From positions 124,001 to 188,000 of the forward strand of contig NZ_VIJZ01000005.1 in the NCBI RefSeq assembly GCF_006874425.1: DNA of 64,000 nucleotides. The letters are read 5' to 3'. Both the position numbers and the translations under genes were made by a program. The DNA is from Paenibacillus ottowii (GTDB lineage Bacteria > Bacillota > Bacilli > Paenibacillales > Paenibacillaceae). Under the pieces are notes generated by a model, which saw only the letters and a program-made list of their open reading frames with translations, did no database searches and was not told the DNA's origin. Below, piece by piece: positions 8,528 to 17,951 of this stretch (its first letter is position 1; every line of letters starts with the position of its first letter).

Positions 8528-10540
8528 ATGAGCCTTATTACTGCTATAAAAAAACTTGCAAGTGTCGATATTTTCACACAGGCAAAACAACCAGATAAAT
8601 TTGTTGGTCGCCCATTTAGTTTAGATTACGATAGAGCTCTATTACTTGTGGCTGATTCGTGGAAATACAATGTAGGCGGAATTGCACAAGGGTCATTTTT
8701 GTTAGCTTTTTATGAAAATGAAGATATAATCAGCGAAGCATTACTTATCCGAGTGATTAAACCCACAAAGTTACCTACTGACAACGACGTAATTAGTTCA
8801 ATGATCGAATACTATAAAGACAATATGAAAACTAGCGGAAAAGAAAGTAAATTGGACGAATACACCAGATATGAATTTAGTTTTTCCGGAGTTGAATGTA
8901 GAATATTAGGAACCTTTTATAAAGACGATAATGATAAAACACTATTTGGTGCTGATGTCGAAAACTTTTACAGCGCTCATAATTACAGTGTCTATAAGCC
9001 GACTGAAGACGTACTTGAATTTATTGCAAATCTGAGAGATGGAGATAAAATTCCTGGATCAGAATGCGATATTAAAATTGGCAAAGTACGTTATAGTTCA
9101 AGTTCTCGATTCCAACAAAAAGCCACCGATGTACCAGTTTACGTAAATTCCCAAGACTTTTTAGGGAAAAGGACTGCCATGTTCGGGATGACTCGGACAG
9201 GTAAATCCAATACAGTTAAAAAAGTTATTCAATCTGTTGAGGACTTAAGCCAAAAAGCCGACTCTGATATAACAAAAGCCCACGTAAATCCAAATAATAA
9301 CCTTGATCCTTTTGATGATCGTGGAATCCCAAAATTCCCTGTAGGGCAAATTATATTTGATATAAATGGAGAATACGCAAACGCAAATATGCAAGATGAA
9401 GGTACAGCAATATTTGAATTGTATAAAGATAAGGTCGTTAGATATAGCGTTTTGGAAAAAGAAGACTTTAATATAATGAAAGTTAATTTTTTTGCTGATA
9501 TAGAATCGGGTTTTGGATTAATTGGAAATCATTTTAAGCAAGTAAATGAAAAAGCTGATTATGTCAGTAGTTTCCTTTCTGTTAGTTTAGAAAAACCGGA
9601 TGATTATGATCAGGATCGTTCAGTAAAAATACGCTATGACAGAAAACTGGCTGCATACTTATGCTGCCTTTATAAGGCTGGCTTCCCACTTCCAAATAAT
9701 TTTAAGATTCGGTTTCAAGGTCAAAAAGATTTAAATGAACTTGTTCGAAAAGTACCTATTACTCCTGAAATTGGCATCAGTCCTGATGAAGCAACAATTT
9801 GGTTTAGCCAAGTGTGGGAGAACTATAAAACTTTGGAATATTTCAAAAAGTACTCTTCTGATAAGGGACGTGAGTGGGCTGACGAAGAACTAAAAGCAAT
9901 TTTAGGTTTTTTGACAAGGCATAAAGAGCCAGGTACATCTTCACTTGTAAGTGGCTATTTAAAACTAAAACCACTAATAAAACTTCACTCCGAAAAATCT
10001 AATAAATCCTTCGAAGAGAAAATTTCTACAGAACTTAGACAAGGGAAAATAGTAATTATTGATTTATCTCAAGGAGATCCTGAGATACAAAGACTTTATT
10101 CTGAAAGAATTTGCCATAAGATTTTCTCAGAGTCTATGAGTAATTTTATTAATAATAAACCCAATAATTTTATACAGTTTTACTTCGAGGAAGCACATAA
10201 TCTGTTCCCTAAAAAAGATGATAAAGATCTAAGCCAAATCTATAATAGGATTGCAAAAGAAGGAGCAAAGTTATATTTAGGGTTAACATATGCCACACAA
10301 GAGGTAAGTTCTATAAGTTCGAATATCTTAAAGAATACTCAAAATTGGTTTATAGCTCATTTAAATAACGATGATGAGTTGAAAGAATTAAGAAAATACT
10401 ATGACTTTGCTGATTTTACTGATGGATTGGTTCGATTCAGTGCTGGCAGCGACAAAGGATTTGTTCGAATTAAAACTTATTCCAATCCCTTTATTGTTCC
10501 AGTTCAAATAGATCGATTTTCAGCGAAAAAGGTGAAATGA
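8528..10540 (+). CDS. herA: HerA-type DNA translocase ATPase
   Basis: A hexameric FtsK/HerA-superfamily motor. After an N-terminal HAS-barrel-like region (to about 190) come Walker A, GMTRTGKS (220-227), Walker B, FDINGEY (277-283), and a second acidic strand, FYFEEAH (551-557, EE at 554-555). A sensor stretch (TYATQEVSSISSNILKN) follows near the C-terminus. FDxNGEY is characteristic of HerA. I chose the ATG at 8528 because AGGAGG lies 4 bases before it; an in-frame ATG at 8489 lacks a site. The gene ends one base before nurA, so the two are coupled. HerA powers NurA in archaeal DNA end resection, and bacterial HerA genes are frequent in defence islands. Confidence 0.88.
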   Translation: MSLITAIKKLASVDIFTQAKQPDKFVGRPFSLDYDRALLLVADSWKYNVGGIAQGSFLLAFYENEDIISEALLIRVIKPTKLPTDNDVISSMIEYYKDNMKTSGKESKLDEYTRYEFSFSGVECRILGTFYKDDNDKTLFGADVENFYSAHNYSVYKPTEDVLEFIANLRDGDKIPGSECDIKIGKVRYSSSSRFQQKATDVPVYVNSQDFLGKRTAMFGMTRTGKSNTVKKVIQSVEDLSQKADSDITKAHVNPNNNLDPFDDRGIPKFPVGQIIFDINGEYANANMQDEGTAIFELYKDKVVRYSVLEKEDFNIMKVNFFADIESGFGLIGNHFKQVNEKADYVSSFLSVSLEKPDDYDQDRSVKIRYDRKLAAYLCCLYKAGFPLPNNFKIRFQGQKDLNELVRKVPITPEIGISPDEATIWFSQVWENYKTLEYFKKYSSDKGREWADEELKAILGFLTRHKEPGTSSLVSGYLKLKPLIKLHSEKSNKSFEEKISTELRQGKIVIIDLSQGDPEIQRLYSERICHKIFSESMSNFINNKPNNFIQFYFEEAHNLFPKKDDKDLSQIYNRIAKEGAKLYLGLTYATQEVSSISSNILKNTQNWFIAHLNNDDELKELRKYYDFADFTDGLVRFSAGSDKGFVRIKTYSNPFIVPVQIDRFSAKKVK

Positions 10541-10541
10541 T

Positions 10542-11906
10542 ATGGGATATATGAGCAAAAATGGTAGGAGACCTAATGAATTAGCAAGTAAAACATCACA
10601 TATTCATATTGTTAACGACCCAGTCGTTGAAAGTTTTATAAATGACTGTGTCTTGCCTAAAAGTGGTGATGAAGTAGATTTTCCATCTTATAACATGCAT
10701 TCAGTGCAAAGTGACGTTAAATCACCTATTAATCATGTTTTTGCTATTGATGGAGGGTATACGGAAATTTTTGTGAAAAATGAATTTCCTTCCTCAAATA
10801 TAAGTTTTTTTCAGTTTGGAGCATCAGGTTTTAGTATGGATGATTTGAATGAGATAGCTAACAAAGCATTTATTAGTCCTGATGATATTTCAAAATTAAA
10901 AAATATTGAACGTTTTAAATTAGTGTTACCTACAAAAAATATTATCATTAAGAGTGAAAAAAATCTAACAAACTCTGTTAGAACAACGATTTACAATTTT
11001 TTTATGAATGAGCCAAAAGAACAGGGAGACTCTAAGAAGAGTAATTTCTTAAAAACTTTATCATGGTTTTTGTTTGAAGAGTATAGAGAGAAGGAACTAC
11101 AGATTAATAAATGGAATTTATCAACTTGCCCATGTTGTGGCAGTTCAAATATAAATTTAATAAAAGAAACTATGTCTACATCATTTACTTTCCAATGTAC
11201 CGAATGTAAAGATACTATTTACTTAACTGATGTCTTTAGATTGCATGAGGCTATAGATAACGAGTTAGGTGCAGGTGGAATTTTAGGCTACTTAACCAAC
11301 CTTCTTGAACACGTTATTCTAATTCACCTAATTAAAACTGTTCTAGAAATTAAAAAAAGCTTGCTTAATGAAATGCTATTAATTAAAGATGGTCCATTGG
11401 GGTTTTTCGGACAAACAGCTAATTTGCATAAGCCAATGCGATCTCTAACCAATTATCTGTTAACAACACATAATCTATTTTTGGCTGGGCTTGAAAAAAG
11501 CGGAGCATTTGTTGAGCATGCTAATGAAATCTCAAAAGAAATGAAGCCAGATACTTTTTTGTTACTGAATAATAAATACATTTATAAATACATTATACCT
11601 GGGGACCCAGAAAGCAAAGAACCGTACGCACGAACTTCTTATTATAGTGGCAAGCTCATATATAAATCAAAAGATGATCGGATGTACGTTGTAACAGTTC
11701 CTATTGATAATGCTGAAATTTTGATTGCTCCTAAGATAACAGATTATAAAAACATTGACGTCATATTAAAGAGCATTGAAAAATTGAAATGTGATATGTA
11801 TGACAATGCTTTAATCCCAATAGCATTGGTTAATAAACTAGTCTCTTTATCGAATCATCCAAGTTCAGTCATTCTGGAAAAATTCGCAAAAAAGTCTATT
11901 GGATGA
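10542..11906 (+). CDS. nurA: NurA-like nuclease with zinc-ribbon insertion
   Basis: A 454-residue partner of HerA. FAIDGGYTEI places the first catalytic Asp at 70 (NurA 'DGS' position), and LLIKDGPLGFF supplies a second at 283. LFLAGLEKSGAFVEHA (313-327) and the C-terminal YYSGKL region also fit NurA. Between the acidic motifs are CPCC (196-199) and CTEC (219-222), a probable four-Cys zinc ribbon that I do not associate with typical NurA. AAGGTGA at the end of herA serves as ribosome site. The pair should form a DNA-translocating nuclease; with the divergent methyltransferase it could discriminate self from invading DNA (inference). Confidence 0.8.
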   Translation: MGYMSKNGRRPNELASKTSHIHIVNDPVVESFINDCVLPKSGDEVDFPSYNMHSVQSDVKSPINHVFAIDGGYTEIFVKNEFPSSNISFFQFGASGFSMDDLNEIANKAFISPDDISKLKNIERFKLVLPTKNIIIKSEKNLTNSVRTTIYNFFMNEPKEQGDSKKSNFLKTLSWFLFEEYREKELQINKWNLSTCPCCGSSNINLIKETMSTSFTFQCTECKDTIYLTDVFRLHEAIDNELGAGGILGYLTNLLEHVILIHLIKTVLEIKKSLLNEMLLIKDGPLGFFGQTANLHKPMRSLTNYLLTTHNLFLAGLEKSGAFVEHANEISKEMKPDTFLLLNNKYIYKYIIPGDPESKEPYARTSYYSGKLIYKSKDDRMYVVTVPIDNAEILIAPKITDYKNIDVILKSIEKLKCDMYDNALIPIALVNKLVSLSNHPSSVILEKFAKKSIG

Positions 11907-12017
11907 GCCACTATTAATAGTAATTTCAACCCACAATTTTTTATTTAATTTTTAAATATTCCCCCAATAGTAAGAGCAAACATTTTATAGGAAAAACAAA
12001 AATAAAATGAATAGAAA

Positions 12018-12046
12018 CCCTTAAAGAGAACGAACCTCTTTAGGGG
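12018..12046. terminator. Inverted repeat between nurA and the Kiwa-like genes
   Basis: CCCTTAAAGAG (12018-12028) pairs with CTCTTTAGGGG (12036-12046) across a 7-base loop. No clean T-run follows, so it may be a leader hairpin of the downstream gene rather than a terminator. It separates the HerA-NurA unit from the next operon. Confidence 0.4.
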
Positions 12047-12075
12047 CCTTCACCCTGACATTTTTGGAGGTCATC

Positions 12076-13140
12076 ATGAAACAATTATCGAAAGAAATTA
12101 TTTTAGATTTTAGTGAAGTTACTACATCTCACAGCGAAGGATTTTCGATTGATGATCTAATTTATGACACTTCATTTTTCATTAAGACTTCAAAAAAATT
12201 CAAAAAATGGTCAGTAAAAAATATAGATATGGCATCTAACGATCAGATCAATATAATAAATAATATTAAACATATCAAAGAACAGTATGTAGAAGAATAT
12301 AAATCTGAAGACCGCGATCCCGAATTTATTTATAAATACAATATAGCAGGCTTATTATTAAATACTAATAGAATCCAAAGCTTTTTTACTGACAAAAATT
12401 TAGATTCGTCAGACACTACTGATGAACAAGTCAACACATCTGTTAGTTCTTCTGATTCAAATGAAATTATTGCTAAAAAGTTGTCTCACGAAGAACTGGT
12501 TATCGAGAACTATGAAGGAACTGGTTATCCCCCAAGTGATGAGGTCAATTTGATTATTCATAGATTGAAGCTTAAGGGGTCAACTTTACTTGTATTTTGT
12601 AACCAGTCTAGGACTTCATTAGCAAAAACGGATCTACGAACAATTATAAACAATAAATTAACTAGTGTCGAAAAAAAAGGGTTTTACAAAATTAATAATG
12701 ATATTTCATTTATTCTTACTCCCGAAAATTATTATATATTGTCTATGGATTTTTTTGAAAAGATTTTTTGTTTTGAAAACTACACAAAAATAAAAAAACA
12801 GATGGCTATGGAATCCCTGAGTGAGTCAAATGTAATAATAGGTTATAAAAAACTTGAAGTAGAATTAAATAAAGGCTACATGGCTCGTTCTGTAGCAAAA
12901 ATATCTTTAAATAAAAATGAGATACCAACCTTTATTATAAAAAATAAAGAAGCAATTTCAAAATACTGTGAAGGCTATAAAGTTGGCCTGAATTTTAATA
13001 AACATACAAATAATTTTACTGTTACTGATGAAAAAATCGCCCCACTTTTTATAACTTATTTATTTTCAGAAAGAGTTGCTGAAAATATTATAGGTGAGCT
13101 AGTTTATTATAAAACATTCAATAAACTAAATAAAAATTAG
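12076..13140 (+). CDS. KwaB-like (DUF4868) defence protein
   Basis: A soluble protein of 354 residues with start ATG 8 bases after GGAGG. The central and C-terminal parts read like the DUF4868/KwaB pattern: a beta hairpin ending ILTPENYYILSMDFFEKIFCF (about 213-232), and a final segment, LFSERVAENIIGELVYYKTF, with the terminal 'Y' helix. A Ser/Thr/Asp-rich linker lies at about 108-130. In Kiwa, KwaB is the cytosolic DNA-binding effector that associates with membrane protein KwaA, and here a membrane-protein gene follows directly. Assignment is by pattern only; the family is divergent and an unrelated defence protein remains possible. Confidence 0.5.
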   Translation: MKQLSKEIILDFSEVTTSHSEGFSIDDLIYDTSFFIKTSKKFKKWSVKNIDMASNDQINIINNIKHIKEQYVEEYKSEDRDPEFIYKYNIAGLLLNTNRIQSFFTDKNLDSSDTTDEQVNTSVSSSDSNEIIAKKLSHEELVIENYEGTGYPPSDEVNLIIHRLKLKGSTLLVFCNQSRTSLAKTDLRTIINNKLTSVEKKGFYKINNDISFILTPENYYILSMDFFEKIFCFENYTKIKKQMAMESLSESNVIIGYKKLEVELNKGYMARSVAKISLNKNEIPTFIIKNKEAISKYCEGYKVGLNFNKHTNNFTVTDEKIAPLFITYLFSERVAENIIGELVYYKTFNKLNKN

Positions 13141-13221
13141 AAATTCAGGAACATAGGTTCCCACTCTTTGCGTAATCATGATATAATAATTATATTATTA
13201 AATGGAGATAAAGAAAGGGGG

Positions 13222-13857
13222 TTGAACTTTATCTATTTCATTTTTTATTTCTTGTATTTAATAGCAGCTCAATTCCCTCTCTTCCTTCTTTTGATAATAA
13301 GAAACATGAATGAAACACACAATCTATTTCTATCTCTTTTTATATTATCAATTTTAATATTAATTATTCTAATATTTTTCTTAAAGTTGAGAATAAAAAA
13401 CAAAAAGCAACCTAGCTCCAATATCATAATTAATTCAGAAAACTTAGCAAATAACACAATGAGTGAATTTTTCTCTTTTTTTCTACTTCCATTTTTCACT
13501 TTTAATTTAAATTTATCTAATTCCCTTTCACAACAGTTAATTGAAATTTCTTTTATTTTTGTTATCCTCACCATTTTTTTGTATCGTAGTGGTAACTTAT
13601 TAATTAACCCAATATTGTTTATGTCATTTAATTTATATAAAGGACATTCAAATGGCGCAAATTACACTATATTACTTCCTAAAATAAGAACTAGTAGTAG
13701 TGTAGACAGCGATAAAGAGCATTTTATTATAATAACAAATAAAATTGTTTACTTTTATTATGACACCAAGGACTATGAAAACACTTTAAAATTTTTAAAC
13801 AGGACAATACTCGCCTTAATCTCTTTATTGGTATTTTGTACCTTCTTTACATTTTAA
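13222..13857 (+). CDS. KwaA-like integral membrane protein
   Basis: A very hydrophobic protein with about four to five membrane segments (near residues 3-28, 33-56, 80-100, 108-126 and a last one at the C-terminus). The sequence NPILFMSFNLYKG after the fourth segment resembles the 'NP.L.L.GY..Y' region of KwaA, the membrane sensor of Kiwa. The start is unclear: the frame is open from a TTG at 13168, but AAAGGGGG immediately precedes a TTG at 13222. A mini-ORF, MEIKKGG, stops at that same TTG and could couple translation. The order kwaB-kwaA is the reverse of the usual Kiwa operon. Confidence 0.42.
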   Translation: MNFIYFIFYFLYLIAAQFPLFLLLIIRNMNETHNLFLSLFILSILILIILIFFLKLRIKNKKQPSSNIIINSENLANNTMSEFFSFFLLPFFTFNLNLSNSLSQQLIEISFIFVILTIFLYRSGNLLINPILFMSFNLYKGHSNGANYTILLPKIRTSSSVDSDKEHFIIITNKIVYFYYDTKDYENTLKFLNRTILALISLLVFCTFFTF

Positions 13858-14563
13858 AAATTCAAAAAAACTCTTTTGATGCTAAACAGCCCCAACATGT
13901 AAAGGGCAAATATACCATTTTGAGATGACATAATCTAATTTTTTGTGTATTTATTAACTTTTTTGTACTATGTAATAGAATTTAACAATTAAATCAAAAT
14001 GGTTTGCAATCGTCCTCGCAAAGCCAGCATTTCTATTTAAATGTAGAGGTGACTGACTTCCATAGTTATGCTCTCTAAGGCTTTTTTTACAGCCTCTACC
14101 AATTCAATGCTATTTTACGTCCATTGTGTAACCCAAACTTCTTAATAAGTTTGAACTAATTGTAATTTGATTAACTCTGATACATCCTAATTACTTCGAA
14201 AATATCAATACCATCGACTTCACGTACCTTCTGTATGTAAATAAAATATGTTCCCGCACTCAACCCTAAAGCATTTTTTGAATGCAGGAACATATCCAAG
14301 TTACTCTTAAACCCTAGTCCATCAATGCTTCTGATCTCGATATATTACTACCACGCACTCTACATGCCTTGAGTGTACAAAAATGATGACCCTAAGGCCT
14401 GGTCGCCCCTTGGCGGAAAATCTATCGTTTTTAGATCAGAGTCTTATGTCTTTCTTTTTTTATTTTCTACTGAAAGTGTCCCTCCTGATCCATCTGCCCC
14501 AAGGCAGTCTTGGTTTTTCTGACTTTCTGACAATCCTGTCAAACATAAAACCAGTAAAATAAT
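13858..14563. other. 706-bp intergenic region, no gene recognised
   Basis: AT-rich at the left, with short open stretches on both strands but no credible start or family. A segment near 14044-14100 has TAGAGGT pairing with GCCTCTA across about 45 bases. It forms the boundary between the defence island and the secreted beta-helix gene. Confidence 0.3.
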
Positions 14564-16804
14564 TTATTGCTCAACTACCCCAAAATCATCCACATAAACA
14601 TATGCTGTACCAGGATTCTTGTAAGCATACACTGTTGCCCTGGTAGCGCCTGCTCCGGTTGTAAAAGGAATGTTTACCATTGTCCAGGATGTACTGTCAG
14701 ATGTTGCGGATGCATCCGTTCCTTCAAAGCCATTAACGCCAATCTGAATCCGCTCGCCTATGTCTGCCTTAACCCAGGCGGTACACATATAGCTGGTATT
14801 AGGACTTAGCCCCGTAAGTACCTGCTCGATACCATCTTCTCCGGGTCCCAATCTAACACTCTTAGAGCCGCTTCTTGGTACCGATACACTTGCAGCAGTA
14901 TCTGAATATGTTGCTGCCCATGGTGAGATTATTCCTTTCTCGAAATCAGATTGCCTTACGTTATTAACATAAGGTAAGCTGACACTCTCAAAAACCGGGT
15001 CCGGAGGTGAAGAAAAATCATGCCCGGCAGTCCAGTCAGTTCCACCGAACTCATATGCTCCAATATCCGGTGCCGCACCAACATAATCATTCGTGATTCC
15101 AGATATTACAACCCCTGCATTAATAGCTGGAGAAGTAGACTGCAACCTGAAATCATATGCTGTGGGATTCACAAATAACGGATTGGTTTCTGAGGTAATA
15201 TTATTTCCCTCTATATGAGTACCAGGCAGTGTAAAGGCTGTAGTAAAGATATTGTTGAAAATTCTGTCACCGTACATATCTGACTGAAAATTACTTCCCC
15301 AATATCCTACATTTCCGTTACTGTAGGTGGTATTGTTATAAATCAGGTTAAAATTACTGGGTGTATTCAATCTTATCCCTGTATAGTTTCCCCATACAAC
15401 ATTATGATGCACAATATAGCCCTTGCTACCGTTATCCAGATAGATACCAGTGCCGGAATAATTCTTTGCCAGATTATCATGGATGTAATTATGATGAATT
15501 ACCGTCCCTTGCCCATCCCAAGCAAATTCATAGAGTATTCCGCAGTCTTTTGTCAGCTTTCCTGCATTGTACAGATTATTATATTGTATCTGGCTGTTTT
15601 GGGTAGGCATAAATATCAGATGACGCCCAGCGTTATATACCGTATTATGACTGATTAGATGGTTTGCCCCCAATAGATAGATTGCCGGAATATCCGCTGC
15701 CGAATAATTTGCTTCATGAATAAGATTATTAATTACCTTATTTCCTGTTCCCTCTATACTCACCAGATTACCGGAACTGTAGGTCAAAGTACTGTCTCTA
15801 AGCTCATTATTGGTACCGGACATAAATATCCCTGTACTGTATTGTCTGGTAACATCCGAATCATGACTGACATATTCCGCAATCATATTAGAAACTTTAC
15901 AATAATTAGAATTAGACATTTTAATGCTGGAGGCAAAGATATTAATTCCGGTAATATTTATGTAAGAGCGGGAACTTAAATCAAATGCATAAGTCCGCTT
16001 CTTTGCTTCTACTGTCAAAGTATTCGGATCAACTCCACCAGGTGCCCATAAATAAAGTCTGCCAGTAATGCTGTCATAATACCATTCTCCCGCACTGTCA
16101 AGATCTTCAAGATTACCAGTAATATAATAGCTGTTACCGCCTGTCGCTGCAGTATCTATTTGATCAAAGGTAATGGAGCCGTCACTTGAGCTGGTAATGG
16201 TACTTTTATAAGATTTGTAGCCTGTTCCCGGAACACTCCAAACCGTTTTGCCAACCCAGTATCCAGGTGCCTGAGTTAAGTTTCCATCCTTGATGGTTGT
16301 AGTGGAACCGGAATCAACTGTTGCATATTTTGAATTTAAGGGATCAAGTGTTGGTGAATTGGGCCATCTGGCTTCAAATTGCATTTGCTTATTAACAAAT
16401 AGCTGATTTTTTGTTCCAAGGGAACCCTTCATTTCCGCATAATAGATGGATCCGGAGTAATTTTTCCAGCCAGTAACCGGATCGGCACCGGATACCGTTA
16501 CGTTCTCTCCTGTATAAGCCTCAAAGTTTATGGGTTTTGCAGAAGTTCCGGAAGTATGAAGTGTTACTGTTTCTCGGTATGCACCACCTCGTATGATGCA
16601 GGTATCTCCGGCTGTCATGGTATCTGCTGCCTTTTGTATGGTTTTCCATGGATTTGATAGTGTACCGGTTCCAGTGATGTCATTCCCCGTTGTAGAAACA
16701 TAATATACGGAATTTGCCTTTACAGTTTCCACACCCAGATTAAAAGTAAATACATAAATCATCATAATTACAACTAAAAATCTAAAGCCTGTTCTCTTAT
16801 TCAT
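14564..16804 (-). CDS. Secreted right-handed parallel beta-helix protein with C-terminal carbohydrate-binding-like domain
   Basis: A protein of 746 residues with a signal peptide (1-30, cut near VKA-NS). Residues 33-110 (YYVSTTGNDITGTG, PWKTIQKAAD, CIIRGGAYRETV) are the standard N-terminus of pectate-lyase-like beta-helix enzymes. Residues 270-540 are rich in N-N-x-I and H-N-x-I/V turns typical of solenoid coils. DIGAYEFGG (about 584) closes the helix. The last about 120 residues (NVRQSDFEKGIISPW to VYVDDFGVVEQ) look like a CBM4/9/22-type jelly roll. It probably acts outside the cell on a plant or microbial polysaccharide; the substrate cannot be read from the sequence. AGGAGG lies 6-7 bases before the ATG. 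Confidence 0.8.
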   Translation of the reverse strand: MNKRTGFRFLVVIMMIYVFTFNLGVETVKANSVYYVSTTGNDITGTGTLSNPWKTIQKAADTMTAGDTCIIRGGAYRETVTLHTSGTSAKPINFEAYTGENVTVSGADPVTGWKNYSGSIYYAEMKGSLGTKNQLFVNKQMQFEARWPNSPTLDPLNSKYATVDSGSTTTIKDGNLTQAPGYWVGKTVWSVPGTGYKSYKSTITSSSDGSITFDQIDTAATGGNSYYITGNLEDLDSAGEWYYDSITGRLYLWAPGGVDPNTLTVEAKKRTYAFDLSSRSYINITGINIFASSIKMSNSNYCKVSNMIAEYVSHDSDVTRQYSTGIFMSGTNNELRDSTLTYSSGNLVSIEGTGNKVINNLIHEANYSAADIPAIYLLGANHLISHNTVYNAGRHLIFMPTQNSQIQYNNLYNAGKLTKDCGILYEFAWDGQGTVIHHNYIHDNLAKNYSGTGIYLDNGSKGYIVHHNVVWGNYTGIRLNTPSNFNLIYNNTTYSNGNVGYWGSNFQSDMYGDRIFNNIFTTAFTLPGTHIEGNNITSETNPLFVNPTAYDFRLQSTSPAINAGVVISGITNDYVGAAPDIGAYEFGGTDWTAGHDFSSPPDPVFESVSLPYVNNVRQSDFEKGIISPWAATYSDTAASVSVPRSGSKSVRLGPGEDGIEQVLTGLSPNTSYMCTAWVKADIGERIQIGVNGFEGTDASATSDSTSWTMVNIPFTTGAGATRATVYAYKNPGTAYVYVDDFGVVEQ

Positions 16805-16907
16805 AGCTTACCTCCTGGAATGAATTCTATTTTTAGATACGGCTTCTATGCCTGGGCCTAAGTTCACTGCTAGGTATGTTCTAATATAGAAATTTGTGTA
16901 TATATAA

Positions 16908-17254
16908 GCCCTTAATTATTTAATCGACTTATACCGACTTAAAGTTTATGATTCTTTCGGCGAAGCTTCTCCGATAATGAACCCATCCAGCTATTTCATT
17001 GACCATGCATGGTATTATTTTCTTTCCGAAATGGGTGCATGTGCATCCAGAGATTAAAGTACGCTATCAAAATGATTTCATCCCTCTGATGGAAGAATCG
17101 CGTGAAAAGTATGAGACTTATCCGAAGCATGTAGTTCCTGAATTCGCATATTACTTTCATTGAAAATGCAGGTGTGAACAACGAGAAGTTGATTGTCCAG
17201 GCACCTTACGTAGGCATGACAGATGATATTCGTGCGGGTAAGTTGCAAGCATAG
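16908..17254 (+). pseudogene. Decayed gene fragment, family not recognised
   Basis: No intact frame exists, but three joined frames give protein-like sequence: IDLYRLKVYDSFGEASPI and [15 protein letters not shown] (frame 1), then [20 protein letters not shown] and VVPEFAYYF (frame 2 from about 17045), then [20 protein letters not shown] ending in TAG (frame 3 from about 17155). The start is also missing. So it is a 5'-truncated gene with at least two indels. I do not recognise the parent family. Confidence 0.55.
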
Positions 17255-17318
17255 TCATCAAGACGAATTGAACTAAAAGGACTGAGCCTGTGTCCCATAA
17301 CGTAAGACAAATTAAAAA

Positions 17319-17376
17319 ACCTACCAACTTGGTCATACCCTGTCTACTTGACAGGGGTATGACCAGGTTCATAGGT
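17319..17376. repeat. Large imperfect hairpin, about 26-bp arms
   Basis: Arms 17319-17345 and 17350-17376 are nearly self-complementary around the core GGTCATACCC / GGGGTATGACC with a 4-base loop. It sits between the decayed fragment and the broken GNAT gene. There is no T-run, so it may be the scar or end of a mobile element or a very stable bidirectional terminator. Confidence 0.55.
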
Positions 17377-17385
17377 GCCCAGCGT

Positions 17386-17951
17386 TCAATTTCCTTCTAT
17401 TTCTTTTTCAGCTAAGCTAGCATGCTCTCTTTTTAGCAAAGAATAATGATATTGATCGCATATCGAACCATCACTAAACCAGTAATGCTCTCGATAAGTC
17501 CCTTCCAGCTTAAAATGGAATTTTTCTAATAATTTTATGGATACTTGATTACACGCTGCAACCGTCGCGTAAATTTTATTCAACTCTAAATCCTTACGTT
17601 CAACATTGTGCTTAAAAATAACTCAAGTAATACATTTGCATATCCTTGCTTCCTATGCCTTAAAGGCAAGTAGTATCCGATCTCGGCACTTTTATTCCGA
17701 GAATTATAGTCAAAAAGCTGTATCTTTCCTATCCGCTTATTACTGTTACTTTTATCAACCAAGATATATATTAATTGCCCATTTGCAAGCCTTTTCAGTA
17801 CATTCTCTTTATAATTGTTATATGGAGGAAGTTCGATTATGGGTCGGCAAGTATGTTGCTCTTTTTCGCTTTCAGTATGACTCCACTCATATAAGTCTGG
17901 TAAGTAATCTTCAATATTCCCACCAGTTAAAAGTACAAGTCCTCTTATCAT
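17386..17951 (-). pseudogene. GNAT acetyltransferase (RimJ/RimL-like), frameshifted
   Basis: Two overlapping-frame pieces make one GNAT protein. The first (17586-17951) has the N-terminal strands and the acetyl-CoA region, AEIGYYLPLRHRKQGYANVL. The second (17386-17583 and a little upstream) supplies the C-terminal half, LNKIYATVAACNQVSIKLLE and FKLEGTYREHYWF. The shift lies near a TTTTT run at about 17610; read across it the protein is continuous (ERKDLELNKIYA). It is either a recent loss or a sequencing error in the homopolymer. A functional copy would acetylate a protein or small-molecule amine. Confidence 0.75.

Noticed and set aside
13269..13574. Minus-strand ORF of 101 codons
   Set aside because: Antisense to the membrane protein gene; Lys/Ile-rich by complement, with no start context.
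14044..14100. Possible riboswitch or tRNA-like structure downstream of the Kiwa-like genes
   Set aside because: Only one weak long-range pairing is visible, with no conserved riboswitch or cloverleaf elements.
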